A stretch of 53,842 nucleotides of DNA from Sulfolobaceae archaeon (GCA_026627305.1 JAPNVD010000007.1:112578-166419), one strand, 5' to 3'. Positions 18,392-30,042 are shown, numbered from the stretch's first letter. A program made the numbers and translations. Notes: generated from the letters alone by a model not told the origin.

Positions 18392-19090
18392 CTAACTCTT
18401 ATATTTTGCTAGAACCATAGCGTGATCTTTATCATAAGGATCTAGTTGTACAATATCTTCTACCTCAAAACCACTATTTTTAAGCTTATTTACCTCTTCC
18501 TTATAAATTTCCGTAGGCTCTTTAGTAACGTCAATGCTTCTAGCCTTAATTGCAAGAAGCATATAACCGTTTGGTTTTAGGAAGAATTGTGCATTAAATA
18601 TTGCTATATCTGTCTGATCAGGTTGAGCGATATCTACATATAATACATCAGCATCCTCTACTAAATTCTTGTAAGTTTGAGGAAATCTCGCATCAGCTAA
18701 TATAGGGAAAATATTAGGTCTATGTTCAGCTACAAGTAATAACTCTCTTACAACTCTAGGAGAAAATTCAATCCCATAAGCTTTCCCTTCAAGCTCTATA
18801 ATATCAGAAACATGACTAATAGTAGTACCTGATGCTGCACCTAGATATAATACCTTAACACCTTTCTTAACTGGATTAAACTTAATTCCTTTTAATATAG
18901 CTCCTGCAAGCTTACTTCTAAAAGCATTCCATTCTCTATATTCAACTCCTTCGTATCTTATTAGCTTTTCACCATAAACGCTTATGCCTGGAGCTAAATT
19001 TTTAGTGCATAACCTTGTAGTACCATCATTGTATACACATTCATATATATTTTCCATGTTTGTAGGAGCTACTCTTAATACTTCAGACAT
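18392..19090 (-). CDS. flpA: Fibrillarin-like rRNA/tRNA 2'-O-methyltransferase
   Basis: Catalytic subunit of the C/D-box sRNP that methylates ribose 2'-OH groups under guide-RNA direction. The 232-residue protein has the fibrillarin hallmarks: [18 protein letters not shown] (SAM-binding motif I), [31 protein letters not shown], and the catalytic lysine in AIKARSID. It follows nop5 after 14 bases; fibrillarin and Nop5 act as a complex with L7Ae and the pair is conserved in archaea. Confidence 0.97.
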   Translation of the reverse strand: MSEVLRVAPTNMENIYECVYNDGTTRLCTKNLAPGISVYGEKLIRYEGVEYREWNAFRSKLAGAILKGIKFNPVKKGVKVLYLGAASGTTISHVSDIIELEGKAYGIEFSPRVVRELLLVAEHRPNIFPILADARFPQTYKNLVEDADVLYVDIAQPDQTDIAIFNAQFFLKPNGYMLLAIKARSIDVTKEPTEIYKEEVNKLKNSGFEVEDIVQLDPYDKDHAMVLAKYKS

Positions 19091-19104
19091 AAAATATCAC
19101 CTAT

Positions 19105-20337
19105 TTATTTAGATTTACCACCTTTATGCTTTCCTCTTTTCCCTTTTCCTTCTTTTCTCTCTTTTTGAACTTGAACAGGTTGCTGTTTTCTAGGTGGTGG
19201 TTGAGCATATTTCGTCTTTATCTCCTCTATTCTCTTCTTCAGCTGCTCGTTTAATTGATCTCCAACAAACCTACCGCTAAATGCGTCAACCCTAGCTGCT
19301 ATTGCCAATTTGGCAGCTAAAGCTCTAGCAATCTTTCCTCTTTGCCATCTTGGTGAACTATGAATTGCTGGATACTGAAATATAACACCATGCTTTGGTG
19401 GTCTACTGCCTGTCCTTAGTGCCCTGAACAACGCTTTTTCTGCACCTAAAACCTGAATAGTACTAGCAGGCATCTTAGCCAACTCTTCCAAACTTCCGGC
19501 TATACTAAGTAGTCTAGCACCCAAAGTTGAACCAACTAATGCAGTAATATTAGGTGCGACCTCTTTCATTACCGATTCTAAATAATCGGTCAATTCTCTT
19601 CTTATCTCGTAAAGATGGAGTATGGTATCCGATAACATTCTAATTGATCTCAAATCAACATCCATTATTTCAGCACCTATACTACGTTTAGACGCATCAA
19701 TTATTCTGTTAGCAAAGTTACCCGTAATATTAAGCTCCTTTAATGTTTCTTCATTTATATTATCTCTCAAACCTATAGTAGAGACTATCTTAGAGTATAA
19801 TTCATGATCTTCTACAAGTTCATCAAGTTCAGGAAAATGTAAACTATACCATTCCCTCAATCTTTCGGAGAACAGATTTATCGTCTTATCGATATCATCT
19901 ATAGCTCTTATTGTCTGTATTGCTAATAAATCCCTCTTTTGAGCTGCACCTCTTATTTTCCTTCTCGTATATTCCGTAGAGACTTGATATATATAATCAT
20001 AAAGTTCTTTCTCGTTCGAAACAAACTTGCTATCTAATGCATATTTAACTAAGTTGCCTCTAAATTCTCTAGCGCCAATATGATGTGGTTCATAAATTGC
20101 CTTTATACCTAATTTCTGCAACTGTGGAATTTCTTTCTCATTTTCAACTACTACCTCTTCGGGTTTAATAGAATTTAAGAGATCTATCGTACTTTGAGGT
20201 GGTATACCCTGTTCAAGATTAATTAATAAATCTACTGCCTTACCGATATCTTTAGGATTTAAGATATAATTAACTAGTTTTCCACTATCATCAAATGCAA
20301 AGGAGCCTATCAAATGTTCAACTAGGTATATTTTCAT
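19105..20337 (-). CDS. nop5: C/D-box sRNP scaffold protein Nop5 (Nop56/58 homologue)
   Basis: Nop5 bridges L7Ae, the guide RNA and fibrillarin. The 410-residue protein has the N-terminal fibrillarin-binding domain (1-120), a coiled-coil dimerisation region (about 130-250), the NOP domain with [20 protein letters not shown] and [22 protein letters not shown] and [17 protein letters not shown], and a basic, low-complexity C-terminal tail rich in Lys, Gly and Gln (last 30 residues). It is the first gene of the minus-strand operon and diverges from rps30e. Confidence 0.96.
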   Translation of the reverse strand: MKIYLVEHLIGSFAFDDSGKLVNYILNPKDIGKAVDLLINLEQGIPPQSTIDLLNSIKPEEVVVENEKEIPQLQKLGIKAIYEPHHIGAREFRGNLVKYALDSKFVSNEKELYDYIYQVSTEYTRRKIRGAAQKRDLLAIQTIRAIDDIDKTINLFSERLREWYSLHFPELDELVEDHELYSKIVSTIGLRDNINEETLKELNITGNFANRIIDASKRSIGAEIMDVDLRSIRMLSDTILHLYEIRRELTDYLESVMKEVAPNITALVGSTLGARLLSIAGSLEELAKMPASTIQVLGAEKALFRALRTGSRPPKHGVIFQYPAIHSSPRWQRGKIARALAAKLAIAARVDAFSGRFVGDQLNEQLKKRIEEIKTKYAQPPPRKQQPVQVQKERKEGKGKRGKHKGGKSK

Positions 20338-20403
20338 TCTTCTTCACCTATCTGGTCTAAAATTTTTTAACCACACATTTCCTTATATTATTTGCGAAAT
20401 AAT

Positions 20404-20577
20404 ATGCCTTCGCACGGTTCATTAACAAAAGCAGGAAAAGTGAGAAATCAGACACCAAAAATACCGCCTAAAGGAAAGCATAAAGAGTTCCCTCGATTAA
20501 GGAACAGACTAGAATTCAAGAGAAGGACTGCTTCAAAGCCACAGGCGTCTTTTAACAGGAGACAAGCTGCAAGCTAA
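20404..20577 (+). CDS. rps30e: Small ribosomal subunit protein eS30
   Basis: Protein of the 30S subunit found in archaea and eukaryotes. The 57-residue basic product has [19 protein letters not shown] at its start, the exact type of N-terminus of archaeal S30e, followed by [18 protein letters not shown] 20404 is chosen; an in-frame TTG at 20392 would add four unsupported residues. A TATA-like ccttatatta (about 20381-20390) is about 20-24 bases upstream, so the mRNA is probably leaderless. It is followed by gatD after 35 bases. Confidence 0.93.
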   Translation: MPSHGSLTKAGKVRNQTPKIPPKGKHKEFPRLRNRLEFKRRTASKPQASFNRRQAAS

Positions 20578-20612
20578 CTATTTTATTCCATTCGGATTTT
20601 TATTTAATTATA

Positions 20613-21944
20613 ATGAATTTAGAAGGTTATAGAGGAAAAGCCTTAGAGCTCCTCACTAAACTAAATGCAGAAATAGGAGACACTATAAGGATAAAAAAAG
20701 GAGATGTTCTCTTTGAAGGAATTTTAATGCCTTCTTATTCTAAATATGACGATATCTTAGTTATAAAGCTGGATAATGGCTATAATATAGGAATTTCGAT
20801 AGATGTTAATACACAAGTTCAACTTATTAATAAAGGATCTAAGAGCGTATCTAGATCTTCTGAGTCAGCTACAACTAGTGAGAAAAGTGAGGTAAAGATA
20901 ATAAGTACAGGAGGCACCATAGTAAGCAAAGTTGAATATGAGACTGGTGCAGTTAGACCTGCCTTAACTACAGAGGAAATACTAGAATTCGTGCCTGAAG
21001 CTAAAAAGATAGCAAAGATATCGTCTGAGGTACTTTTCTCCATACTGAGCGAAAACATGAAACCAGAGTATTGGATTTCAATAGCAAATGCTGTAAATAG
21101 CGCACTTAAGGAAGGAAATCTAGGAGTAGTAGTAGCCCATGGAACAGATACAATGGCATATACAGCATCAGCATTAGCGTTTTCACTCAAGAAGCTTTCA
21201 GGACCTGTGGTACTAGTTGGATCTCAAAGAAGCAGTGATAGACCTAGTAGTGACTCTCACATAAACCTGTTATCAGCAATACTAGTAGCAAAAAAAGCTC
21301 CTTTTGCTGAAGTTGTAGTTAACATGCACGGGGAGTCTTCAGATACATATACATTAGTGCATAGGGGAGTTAAGGTTAGAAAAATGCATACGAGTAGAAG
21401 AGATGCATTTCAATCAATAAACGATATCCCATTGGCAAAGGTCTATGTCGAGAAAGAGGAAGTTAAATTATTACGCAAAGATTATATTAGAAGGCAGGAC
21501 GAAAATATTGTGGATCCTAAATTCGATGATAGGGTATTTCTGTTAAAGTACTTTCCTGGTCTCAAACCGGATATTATAGATTTGTTAGTTAGTATGAATT
21601 ATAGGGGAATAATAATAGAGGGTACAGGATTAGGTCATGTCTCGACTAATTTTGTAGAGAACATAAAGAAGGCTACTAAAGATGGCGTATTCGTAGGTAT
21701 GACGTCACAATGCTTATTTGGAAGAGTGAACATGAACGTCTATACTACAGGAAGATTACTTCAAGATGCAGGAGTGGTTCCGTTGGAAGACATGTTGCCA
21801 GAAACCGCTACAGTTAAGTTGATGTGGGTTTTAGCACATGCAGATGATATAGAAACTGTAAAAAGGCTTATGGTAACCAACTTAGTAGGAGAAATCAATC
21901 CCAGGCACTCCATAGAATACTTCCCGAGGTGGTATTTTGAGTAA
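20613..21944 (+). CDS. gatD: Glutamyl-tRNA(Gln) amidotransferase subunit D
   Basis: GatD is the L-asparaginase-like subunit that releases ammonia from glutamine or asparagine for GatE in the archaeal Gln-tRNA pathway. After an N-terminal beta domain (1-80) comes the asparaginase core with [11 protein letters not shown] (first catalytic Thr), [19 protein letters not shown] (second Thr with Asp), and [15 protein letters not shown]. Length 443 is typical. It overlaps gatE by eight bases. Confidence 0.96.
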   Translation: MNLEGYRGKALELLTKLNAEIGDTIRIKKGDVLFEGILMPSYSKYDDILVIKLDNGYNIGISIDVNTQVQLINKGSKSVSRSSESATTSEKSEVKIISTGGTIVSKVEYETGAVRPALTTEEILEFVPEAKKIAKISSEVLFSILSENMKPEYWISIANAVNSALKEGNLGVVVAHGTDTMAYTASALAFSLKKLSGPVVLVGSQRSSDRPSSDSHINLLSAILVAKKAPFAEVVVNMHGESSDTYTLVHRGVKVRKMHTSRRDAFQSINDIPLAKVYVEKEEVKLLRKDYIRRQDENIVDPKFDDRVFLLKYFPGLKPDIIDLLVSMNYRGIIIEGTGLGHVSTNFVENIKKATKDGVFVGMTSQCLFGRVNMNVYTTGRLLQDAGVVPLEDMLPETATVKLMWVLAHADDIETVKRLMVTNLVGEINPRHSIEYFPRWYFE

Positions 21945-23868
21945 GGAAGGAAAAAAGGAGGAGAATAGCACATCAATTGATTATAAAGGCTTAGGTCTAA
22001 AGGTAGGGCTAGAAATACACCAACAGCTAGACACCAAAAATAAGCTATTTTGCAACTGTCCTACTACTCTTTCAGATAATTACAAATTCACATTAGAGAG
22101 ATTTTTAAGACCAGTTAGTAGTGAATTAGGAGAAGTTGATGTAGCTGCTCTGTTCGAATGGGAAAGGGGTAGAAAATACATATACCAAGTATCTACTTCT
22201 TCTTGTTTGGTTGAATGCGATGAAGAGCCTCCTCATCTAATTAACGATGAAGCGTTAGAGATAGCATTAGCCACAGCTATGGGTTTGCACTCAACAATAG
22301 TAGATGAAGTTTATGTAATGAGAAAAATTGTAATAGATGGCTCTAACACATCTGGATTTCAAAGAACAGCAATAGTAGCTCTAGGCGGTTATGTAGAAGA
22401 CAGAAATGAGAGAATTGGAATACAGACTATAGCTGTAGAGGAAGATGCCGCTAGAAAAATTGAGGATAAACCAGATCATGTCACTTATAATCTGGACAGG
22501 TTAGGAATACCACTAATAGAAATCTCAACAAGCCCTGATATTCACGACCCAGATCAGGCTGCAAGAGTTGCCCTGAAAATTGGTCAACTGCTTAGATTAA
22601 CTAAAAAAGTGAAGAGAGGATTAGGAACAATAAGACAAGATATCAATGTCTCAATAGCGGGAGGCACGAAGACAGAAATAAAAGGAGTTCAAGAGTTAGA
22701 CCTAATTCCAATAATTGTCAAAAACGAAGCCTTGAGACAACTTAGGTTATTAGAAATAAAGGATGAGCTCAAGAGAAGAGGCCTAACTAAAGAAACAGTC
22801 ATGAATAATATGATTGTTAAAGATCTCACATACCTATTCGAAAAAACTGACAGCAAAATCGTAAAAAGAGAACTTGAAAAAGGTAGCCTTGTATTTGGCA
22901 TAAAAGTTCCAGGATTTACAAAACTCTTAGGCAAAGAGTTAATGCCTAACAGGAGATTTGGAACTGAAATTGCAGATTACGTGAGAGCGTTAGCTGGCTT
23001 AGGTGGAATTTTCCACTCAGACGAACTTCCAAATTATGGTATTTCACAAGACGAAGTTAATAAAGTTAAGAGAGATCTAAGTATAACTGATAATGATGCT
23101 TTCATACTGGTAGTCACACCACAATCAAAGGCTGACAAAGCTATAGAAGTGATTAAAAATAGGATTTTAGCAGCGTTTGATGGGGTTCCCAAGGAAACAA
23201 GAGCTGCCCAAGAAGACGGAACTACAAAGTTCACAAGACCTCAACCTGGCGCAGCTAGAATGTATCCAGAAACCGATATACCACCTAGGCGTATAACGCC
23301 AGATATACTAGAAAGAGCAAAACTATTAGTACCTGAGCCACCTGAAGTAAAGTATAAAAGATTATTAGAGATGGGGCTTAGTAAGGAGCTAGCCAACCAA
23401 ATTCTGATGAGTGTAAACCTAGCGCTATTTGAGGAACTAGTAGAGAAATACTCACCTAAAGTACCTCCGGTCTTTATCGCAACCACACTTGAGAATACAA
23501 TAAAGTATGTAAAAGCTAAAGGAGGCAATATTAGCTTAATAACAGATGATGTAATAGAGGCACTAATAAAAGAAGTATATAACAACACTATAACTAAAGA
23601 TGCTATAGAAGAAATACTCATAGAATACACGACGTCAAAGAGTCCTAAGAACATTAATGAGCTAATTAATAAATATAGAAGCTTATCTGATGAAGAACTT
23701 AGGAAGATAATTAAAGAGACAATAAGTTCAATTCCGCAAAACGTTATAGCAGAAAATAAGGCAAAAGCATTTAATATGATCATGGGTAAAATAATGACAA
23801 AAGTTAGAGGAAAAGCAGATGGAAAGAAGGTAGCTGAATTAATAAAGGAGGAATTGGATAGAGTTTAG
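21937..23868 (+). CDS. gatE: Glutamyl-tRNA(Gln) amidotransferase subunit E
   Basis: GatE phosphorylates and amidates Glu-tRNA(Gln). The 643-residue protein has the GatB/E kinase-like cradle ([50 protein letters not shown]), the GAD/AspRS-like insertion characteristic of GatE (about 300-420), and the C-terminal helical, YqeY-like tail (about 500-640). TTG 21937 follows a ribosome-binding GAGGTGGT (21927-21934) and overlaps the end of gatD. Confidence 0.96.
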   Translation: MSKEGKKEENSTSIDYKGLGLKVGLEIHQQLDTKNKLFCNCPTTLSDNYKFTLERFLRPVSSELGEVDVAALFEWERGRKYIYQVSTSSCLVECDEEPPHLINDEALEIALATAMGLHSTIVDEVYVMRKIVIDGSNTSGFQRTAIVALGGYVEDRNERIGIQTIAVEEDAARKIEDKPDHVTYNLDRLGIPLIEISTSPDIHDPDQAARVALKIGQLLRLTKKVKRGLGTIRQDINVSIAGGTKTEIKGVQELDLIPIIVKNEALRQLRLLEIKDELKRRGLTKETVMNNMIVKDLTYLFEKTDSKIVKRELEKGSLVFGIKVPGFTKLLGKELMPNRRFGTEIADYVRALAGLGGIFHSDELPNYGISQDEVNKVKRDLSITDNDAFILVVTPQSKADKAIEVIKNRILAAFDGVPKETRAAQEDGTTKFTRPQPGAARMYPETDIPPRRITPDILERAKLLVPEPPEVKYKRLLEMGLSKELANQILMSVNLALFEELVEKYSPKVPPVFIATTLENTIKYVKAKGGNISLITDDVIEALIKEVYNNTITKDAIEEILIEYTTSKSPKNINELINKYRSLSDEELRKIIKETISSIPQNVIAENKAKAFNMIMGKIMTKVRGKADGKKVAELIKEELDRV

Positions 23869-23898
23869 TGAATGACGATTTACCCCCGATACTGAACA

Positions 23899-24999
23899 GT
23901 GAAGAAAAGGCATTTGGCTGATTTTATGCTTTCCAATTATCTTATAGAAAGGATATACGAGTTTCCTGTAAAGCAAAGATTAGAGGAAATAAGGTTAGAA
24001 GATAAAGACCTTAACGTGGAGCAAATACCACAAATCATCCATCTATTTCATCCAAATAAGATATCCTGGAAACTGCCATTAGTTTTAGAAGGACCTGACG
24101 GAACACAAATTAACATAGAATCTTCATCTTCAAGTAATGTTTTTTATGGAAGAGCACCAATAAATAAGAACCCAATAGGTTGGATGTTAAAGAAGAATAA
24201 TCAAGAGGTTTTCAAAAATCTATTACAACATCTTTTACCTTGTAAAGAAGGAAGTAGTTATTTTAATCCCTCCCCATGGAATCTATATTCTTTCTTAGAT
24301 GATAAGCTAGTAAGGTCTGAGCCAGGATATGTTTCACAAAAGATTAATGAGGTTAGTAACGAAAACATAGCATTAATCCTTGATAATAAAACACTTACAA
24401 TTACTCATAACTTTCTAAATCCTAAGCTATATATTATAAATCCCTTCTATATTCAGGAGTTCGATAATTTCGAGGGAAAGTTCACATCTTCTGGTTTTTC
24501 AGTAGAATTACAAGAAACGATTTCCTTTGTATCTGACGGATTAATGGAAGTGGAGGTAAAGAAGGGAGAGATGATTATACATAATAAAGGTTCACGATTA
24601 GTGAAAATAAAAGGTGAAAATTGGAAAGAAAATAAAATTTTACAGTTTTTATGGAATTTAATAAACGAAGTATTTACAGTAGATTGTACAATTGAAAAGC
24701 CCATAAGTTTGTATGAAATAATTCCCTATAGCGTAATTCCTATAACTATCAATTTCGTTGAGGATAAATTATTATACATAATCCTATTCAATGCGTCAGA
24801 TTCACCTGTTTTTGCTACTTTTAGAATTGCAGCTAAAATTGAAAAAGCCTTCATTACGGATATTTATGGAAGCGAGATAGAGCAAATATTAAGTGAGTTC
24901 GATAGAATAAAGATTCCTATGAAGAGATGGGGAATTTTGCCCTTAAAGTTAGAAATACTAAAAATTCCAGAAAGATTAATATTAAGAAGGGCTCTTTAA
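23899..24999 (+). CDS. Unknown 366-aa protein downstream of gatE
   Basis: No family recognised with confidence. The sequence is soluble, predicted largely beta, especially in the C-terminal half (ITINFVEDKLLYIILFNASD, VFATFRIAAKIEKAFITDIY). The ending MKRWGILPLKLEIL resembles the last strands of the C-terminal beta-sandwich of family-38 alpha-mannosidases, but no catalytic domain accompanies it, so this is only a hint at a fold. GTG 23899 is the first possible start, since a stop lies two codons before it. It is 30 bases after gatE on the same strand and may be co-transcribed. Confidence 0.7.
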   Translation: MKKRHLADFMLSNYLIERIYEFPVKQRLEEIRLEDKDLNVEQIPQIIHLFHPNKISWKLPLVLEGPDGTQINIESSSSSNVFYGRAPINKNPIGWMLKKNNQEVFKNLLQHLLPCKEGSSYFNPSPWNLYSFLDDKLVRSEPGYVSQKINEVSNENIALILDNKTLTITHNFLNPKLYIINPFYIQEFDNFEGKFTSSGFSVELQETISFVSDGLMEVEVKKGEMIIHNKGSRLVKIKGENWKENKILQFLWNLINEVFTVDCTIEKPISLYEIIPYSVIPITINFVEDKLLYIILFNASDSPVFATFRIAAKIEKAFITDIYGSEIEQILSEFDRIKIPMKRWGILPLKLEILKIPERLILRRAL

Positions 25000-25377
25000 T
25001 CCAAGCTTATTATAATAGGACTCAAACATGCATGTTCCAAACCTGTATCCATGTTTATTTAGCACTTTTTTCCCTTCTGTACATAGAATACAGTAATACG
25101 ATGCTATAATATTAGGGTCTTCTTCTTTTATTAGTTTATTAGTTATCTCATCTAATAAGGAAATGAAGTCTTTGTCTTGCTCTATAACTTTCTTAATTGC
25201 TGTACCTCTCTTTCCTTTCAGATAGTTTTCAACAGCGGCTGGAGTTAAACCCATCAGTATTGAAGCTTTATATATAGAGATATTTTTCTCTTTTATTAAT
25301 TTTTCAGCTAGTAGACACCTAATACTAGGCAATATCTCCTTTACAGCTGCTTCGCAAGGAGGTATAACTGAACTCAT
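24982..25377 (-). CDS. Predicted HTH regulator (COG2522-like) with several cysteines
   Basis: About 131 residues from the ATG at 25377 (MSSVIPPCEA); a longer start at 25398 adds seven residues. A helix-turn-helix is visible in ISIYKASILMGLTPAAVENYLKGKRG. Cysteines are at the N-terminus (PPCEAAVKEILPSIRC) and again in YYCILC and TCMFE, enough to bind a metal or Fe-S cluster. The pattern fits COG2522, archaeal predicted regulators. It converges on the 366-aa gene and lies downstream of nrdJ on the same strand with a 44-base or larger gap. Confidence 0.72.
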   Translation of the reverse strand: MSSVIPPCEAAVKEILPSIRCLLAEKLIKEKNISIYKASILMGLTPAAVENYLKGKRGTAIKKVIEQDKDFISLLDEITNKLIKEEDPNIIASYYCILCTEGKKVLNKHGYRFGTCMFESYYNKLGLKSPS

Positions 25378-25442
25378 TCCAATCACTCTATTTCTCATAT
25401 AAAAATCGTGCTATAGTTTTATATAACTTGTTTAAAAATAAT

Positions 25443-27941
25443 TTATAATTCACATGTCTTACAACCGCCAGCATAAGTTTCAGATACTTCAACAAACTTC
25501 TTCTCTAGCCTTAAACTTGATGGTACGACACTTATTTTCTTCTCTTTCAACTCTTCTTTTTCTTTTTTAATGCCAAAGTATATTACCTGCTGTGATTTAC
25601 TCCTATCTCTGTATACAGTAATCCCCTTAATTCCTAATTTCCATGCTAATAGATATACCTCAGCTACAGTATCTACTGGTTCTTCCGTTTTAAGATTTAT
25701 AGTTTTAGACGTACCAGAATCGTTCCACTGTTGCCAACACGCTTGATGCAAGACATGATATAGTGGTGGAACTTCGTGTGCAGTCCTAAATATCCTCCTT
25801 AAAGATCTAGGCATAAATGCATTATCGCCTATCATACCAGTTTCTGCTACCTTCTGTACAACTTCAGGGTTATCTAACTCATACTTCCTCAGATACTCTA
25901 AGAACAACGGATCAATTTCGATAAACTTACCTACTGCCACGTTTCTCACAAAAGCTAATGCAAATAAAGGTTCTATTGAAGATGAAGTACCTGCAATAAT
26001 TGATATAGTACCTGTAGGTGCTACAGACACTACAGTTGCATTTCTTAAGCCATATTTCATCCTTAACTCTTTAAGTTTTGAAAAATCTAATTTGTCAACC
26101 TCCTTAGTTAACTCCTTTATATAAGATGACAATTTATATTCAATTTTAGCTGTTTTTAACAACTCATCAAAAGGTTTTGCTGATTCCCAAATATCATGAT
26201 ATAATGCTGGATCATAAGCAGGGAACGATCCCTTCTCTTTTGCAAGCTCTATTGAAGTCTCAAATGCATGATAATATATGAATTTAGCTAACTGGTAAGA
26301 TAAATAGAGGGCATCAACACTATCGTAGGGTATACCTAGTTTTATTAGCATTCTAGCAAAACCCATTACTCCTAAACCTACTTTTCTTGTCTTCTTGGTA
26401 GCTTCCTCTATTTGCTTTAAAGGATAGCGATTTGCATCTATAACATTATCTAAGAAGCGAACTGCATATTTTATCGTTTCAGCTAATCCATCCCAATCTA
26501 TAAACGTCTTACCGTCCTTCTCTATTGCAAATTTCTCAAGATTAATTGAACCCAGATTACAACTCTCCCAGGGCAATAATGGCTCTTCGCCACATGGATT
26601 AGTGGCGTTTATTTTACCTAAATACCAAGTAGGGTGTCTCCTGTTAATCGTATCTATAAATAGAAATCCAGGATCTCCACTATCCCATGCACTCCTTACT
26701 ATCTCGTCAAACAGCTTCTTGGCATTTATCCATTTTACAATAGCCCCTTCTTTTTCGGCTATAGCCATAGCCTCATCTACTGTTATTATTTTGCTTTGAT
26801 CAAGCCATATAGTCCAATTATGCTCTTCTAACTCTTTAATTATCTCCTCTTGTACCCACTCTTCATCTATATAATTTCTAGCCTTTACTATATAGTACTC
26901 CCACTCTGTTCCTGGTATCTTCGTCTTTCTAGGGTTAATTAGAGGTACAGAATCCCCTCTCTCGATAGCCTCCATGAAATAATCATAAACTCCTACTGAA
27001 ATGTTAAAGTTCTGTAATTGAGTATCTTTAAGTTCACCGCTTTTTGACTTAATAAAATCTTCAATATCAGGATGCCAAACATGCATGACACCCATATTAG
27101 CTCCTCTTCTCTTACCGCCTTGTTTAACGACATCCGTAGACACATCAAAAACCCTCATGAATGATATAGGACCAGATGCTACTCCCGCTGTTGATGCAAC
27201 AATATCTCCTTTAGGTCTTAGCTCTGAGAAGTCAAATCCAGTACCTCCTCCTTGTTGATGTATTACTGCCATAGCTCTCAAAGCATCATAAATCCCTTCA
27301 TTATTTGGAGTAGTCATAGAATCCCTTACTGGAACGACAAAACATGCTGAGAGAATACCTAACTTAGTAGCAGAATTCATAAGAGTTGGAGTATTAGGCA
27401 CGAACTTTAAGTTTGACATTATTTCATAAAATCTCTCCTCAAACTTTCTGACTTCTTCCTCACTCTTGCCGTAATTCCTTTCAACACCTGCTAAGAATTT
27501 AGCAACTCTTCTAAACATCATTTGAGGAGTTTCGATATAACGTAATGTATTAGGATCTTTCAATAAATATCTAGCTTCTAATACCTTAAGGGCATTATAT
27601 GTAAAAAGTAAGTCCCTTTCATCAAATTCTTTCCATTTACCTTTACCATAGACATGATTGTAAATCCTAGCTAAGACGTATCTTTTAGCAAAATTCATTA
27701 ACTCAGGATATTTTAGGGAATTCTCTATTAAGTTCCTCTCAACTATATCAGCTATTGATTTAGTATCTATTGCGTTATCTTTAGCATTGGCTGTGACATC
27801 TTTTATTATTCCATCAACTACCTCATCAGGTACTAAGCTTAATTTTGATAGAATCTTCTCTAGCTTAAACTCCTCTACCTTACCATTCCTTTTTATGACC
27901 TTAATCTTATTTAAAGATAGCGATATTGCTACTTCTTGCAT
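25443..27941 (-). CDS. nrdJ: Adenosylcobalamin-dependent ribonucleotide reductase (class II)
   Basis: Reduces ribonucleotides to deoxyribonucleotides using a B12-generated radical. The 832-residue protein has an N-terminal ATP-cone allosteric domain (about 12-100), the barrel with [16 protein letters not shown], the active-site cysteine region [20 protein letters not shown], the substrate-phosphate loop [20 protein letters not shown], and the C-terminal redox pair in the last residues GCKTCEL. The lack of a small-subunit gene nearby fits class II. It diverges from the FAD/Fe-S gene at 28097; the 155-base spacer has a repeated motif described separately. Confidence 0.96.
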   Translation of the reverse strand: MQEVAISLSLNKIKVIKRNGKVEEFKLEKILSKLSLVPDEVVDGIIKDVTANAKDNAIDTKSIADIVERNLIENSLKYPELMNFAKRYVLARIYNHVYGKGKWKEFDERDLLFTYNALKVLEARYLLKDPNTLRYIETPQMMFRRVAKFLAGVERNYGKSEEEVRKFEERFYEIMSNLKFVPNTPTLMNSATKLGILSACFVVPVRDSMTTPNNEGIYDALRAMAVIHQQGGGTGFDFSELRPKGDIVASTAGVASGPISFMRVFDVSTDVVKQGGKRRGANMGVMHVWHPDIEDFIKSKSGELKDTQLQNFNISVGVYDYFMEAIERGDSVPLINPRKTKIPGTEWEYYIVKARNYIDEEWVQEEIIKELEEHNWTIWLDQSKIITVDEAMAIAEKEGAIVKWINAKKLFDEIVRSAWDSGDPGFLFIDTINRRHPTWYLGKINATNPCGEEPLLPWESCNLGSINLEKFAIEKDGKTFIDWDGLAETIKYAVRFLDNVIDANRYPLKQIEEATKKTRKVGLGVMGFARMLIKLGIPYDSVDALYLSYQLAKFIYYHAFETSIELAKEKGSFPAYDPALYHDIWESAKPFDELLKTAKIEYKLSSYIKELTKEVDKLDFSKLKELRMKYGLRNATVVSVAPTGTISIIAGTSSSIEPLFALAFVRNVAVGKFIEIDPLFLEYLRKYELDNPEVVQKVAETGMIGDNAFMPRSLRRIFRTAHEVPPLYHVLHQACWQQWNDSGTSKTINLKTEEPVDTVAEVYLLAWKLGIKGITVYRDRSKSQQVIYFGIKKEKEELKEKKISVVPSSLRLEKKFVEVSETYAGGCKTCEL

Positions 27942-27994
27942 CTTATTTATATTTTATTTAACAAACTAATTAAGTATTGTTTCTTGTTGAGCGG

Positions 27995-28070
27995 TATTAC
28001 CATAGTAACATCGCAATGTAATAAAAAACCTTATAAATATAATTATAATAAAACTATTACATAGTAATTA
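27995..28070. repeat. Two copies of a TATTAC(C)ATAGTAA motif between nrdJ and the FAD/Fe-S gene
   Basis: The spacer has tattaccatagtaa at 27995-28008 and tattacatagtaatta at 28055-28070, near-identical direct repeats about 60 bases apart with partial dyad symmetry. The right copy abuts a TATA-like ttaataaac (about 28067-28075) about 26 bases before the ATG at 28097. A regulator acting on one or both divergent genes is an inference from position only. Confidence 0.4.
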
Positions 28071-28096
28071 ATAAACTTCATTCGAAATGAGTGCCT

Positions 28097-29998
28097 ATGG
28101 ACAATTATGAGGATGTTCAAATATTACCATATAGAATTCTTGACGTTAGTAGTGAATCCTCTAAAATTAAAGAAATTGTGAGAATTGAAAAGATAGAAGA
28201 TGTAAATAAGCTAGTTGGAGAATTTACACCCAGGTTTGAAACTTTCAGAGGTATAGAAGGAGAAAGAATAGTAGATCTAAGTTTCTTAAGAGGAGTAGAA
28301 GTTAAAGGTGATTTAATTTACGTTCTCGCTGGAACAAAATGGGAAGATGTAATAAAATATAGTCCAGAAGTGTTCGGAAACCCTGAATTAAGCGTAGGAG
28401 GTTCCTTATGGTTTGATGAAGCAGGGTTTGGATATAACGAGTTAGGAAAATTTAGAAACAGGATCAGAATAGAGAAGAGCTATGGTAATATACCTTTAGT
28501 TTTTTCTATAAAGAGGGAATATAGAAAAATAATAAGCAGAGAGAAAGAAGGATCGTTCACGCAACTATTAGAACTAGTGACATCTTTCTACAAAAATGGA
28601 GTTCCACCTTTTAGAGATATTAGAATTGAATACAAATTAGGAAGGTCTAGATTAGTAGTATCTTATCCTGAAATAAGAGAACCTATTTTAACAAATTATT
28701 TAACACAGATCGTCGAAGAGTCTTCACCATATTTTGAGGAAATGCTAGTAAAACATAGCTTCAAATATTTCGGTTTTACCTCTTTTACAAACTTGAATTT
28801 CTTTAACGAGATAAAAAATAAGTTAGAATACCTCTTACTGGAGTTTAGAAGAGACGAAATATACTTCGAAATTCTTTCAAACTCGCCGATAGTTTTTCCT
28901 GAACAACAGTTTAAACTAACGTATTCGTCTAGTGGAACCTCTCAAATAATACAAGATTGCATATTATGTGGAAGATGTATCTCAGTTTGTCCCTACTTTG
29001 AGCAGACAAATAACTTAGCCTTTTCTCCTATGGGCTTTTATATATTGAAGAAATATAATGAAGAGTCCTTATTCTCATGTAATTTATGCGGTAGATGTAA
29101 TCAGGTATGTCCAATAAATTTAGACATAGTCTCACTAATCAGAAATTCTATGAGTAACAAATCGATTATTACTTCACGCAATAAAAATTACGTAAAGCTT
29201 TTTATACCTTCAGAAAATGTATTATTTGTTAGTTCAATATCAAAAGAATTAATAGAGGAAATTATAAAAAGTATATATTATTTAAAGAAAATTAAAGGTA
29301 TCAATATAGGCTTACTTTTGATAGACGCTGATTACAAACTGTTAATGTTAAGTGATGCAAGTTTATCGGAAGAACTTGCTAGGTACTTGCAGAACTATTC
29401 AATAAAGACTGTTTTTACTATAACACCAGAGGATTACACTTACTTAAAGCGAATGTTAAATAATGTAAACCAAACCAAAATAGAGCTAATTCAACTTATA
29501 ATCTTAAACGATATAAAGGAAGATAAAATTAATAAAGAAACTAGTATACATGTACCTTGCCTCTTAGCTAATGAGGTGGACTTAGATAATTCAGAAAATG
29601 TATGTAGTTTTACATTCTTGTCAAGGATAACTCAATATGAATCGAAGAAGGAAATAAAGTCGCAACTAACGTTATGTCCATTAACAGCTAAAGCTTATGG
29701 AAAACTTACACCCTTAGATCTAAAAATCAATATTAATTTAAATGTCCCTCCAATAGAAGAAATTTTAGCAAATTTCAACATCATAAATGAAAAGTATAAG
29801 AACGTATTAGAAGATGCAGAATATTACAAACAAATAGATCTGACAACATACAAAAGCATCATAAAGATGATTTATGCATCCTTCCTAAGAAATCAAGGGG
29901 TAGAAAGCTTAGTAGAGTTATTGCTAAATTTAGATAAGATTAAAAATAACGATGATATATTAGTAGAAGCACTAAAAGAAGCTTTCTTGCAAATATAG
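28097..29998 (+). CDS. Reduced FAD-oxidase/iron-sulfur fusion protein (633 aa)
   Basis: N-terminal region (about 1-290) is a shortened relative of the FAD-binding domain of GlcD/lactate dehydrogenases. It keeps a recognisable LSVGGSLWFDEAGFGYNELG segment, but the usual glycine-rich FAD loops (compare PYGRGTNRYG in the paralog at 36432) are missing or altered. Two ferredoxin-type motifs follow, CILCGRCISVCPYF and CNLCGRCNQVCPIN. The C-terminal part has spaced cysteines (HVPCLLA, NVCSF, TLCPLTA) like a worn CCG domain. The protein likely transfers electrons through two [4Fe-4S] clusters, while FAD binding is doubtful. I prefer ATG 28097 over GTG 28091 from TATA spacing. A type IV pilus/secretion membrane gene follows closely. 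Confidence 0.78.
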   Translation: MDNYEDVQILPYRILDVSSESSKIKEIVRIEKIEDVNKLVGEFTPRFETFRGIEGERIVDLSFLRGVEVKGDLIYVLAGTKWEDVIKYSPEVFGNPELSVGGSLWFDEAGFGYNELGKFRNRIRIEKSYGNIPLVFSIKREYRKIISREKEGSFTQLLELVTSFYKNGVPPFRDIRIEYKLGRSRLVVSYPEIREPILTNYLTQIVEESSPYFEEMLVKHSFKYFGFTSFTNLNFFNEIKNKLEYLLLEFRRDEIYFEILSNSPIVFPEQQFKLTYSSSGTSQIIQDCILCGRCISVCPYFEQTNNLAFSPMGFYILKKYNEESLFSCNLCGRCNQVCPINLDIVSLIRNSMSNKSIITSRNKNYVKLFIPSENVLFVSSISKELIEEIIKSIYYLKKIKGINIGLLLIDADYKLLMLSDASLSEELARYLQNYSIKTVFTITPEDYTYLKRMLNNVNQTKIELIQLIILNDIKEDKINKETSIHVPCLLANEVDLDNSENVCSFTFLSRITQYESKKEIKSQLTLCPLTAKAYGKLTPLDLKININLNVPPIEEILANFNIINEKYKNVLEDAEYYKQIDLTTYKSIIKMIYASFLRNQGVESLVELLLNLDKIKNNDDILVEALKEAFLQI

Positions 29999-30042
29999 AG
30001 AATATTTATATACCGTAATTGGAATTAAAATATTTAAGGAAA

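Noticed and set aside
23241-23783. 180-codon minus-strand frame inside gatE
   Set aside because: Hydrophobic, Ser/Ile/Leu-rich shadow of conserved gatE coding sequence; no promoter or family pattern.
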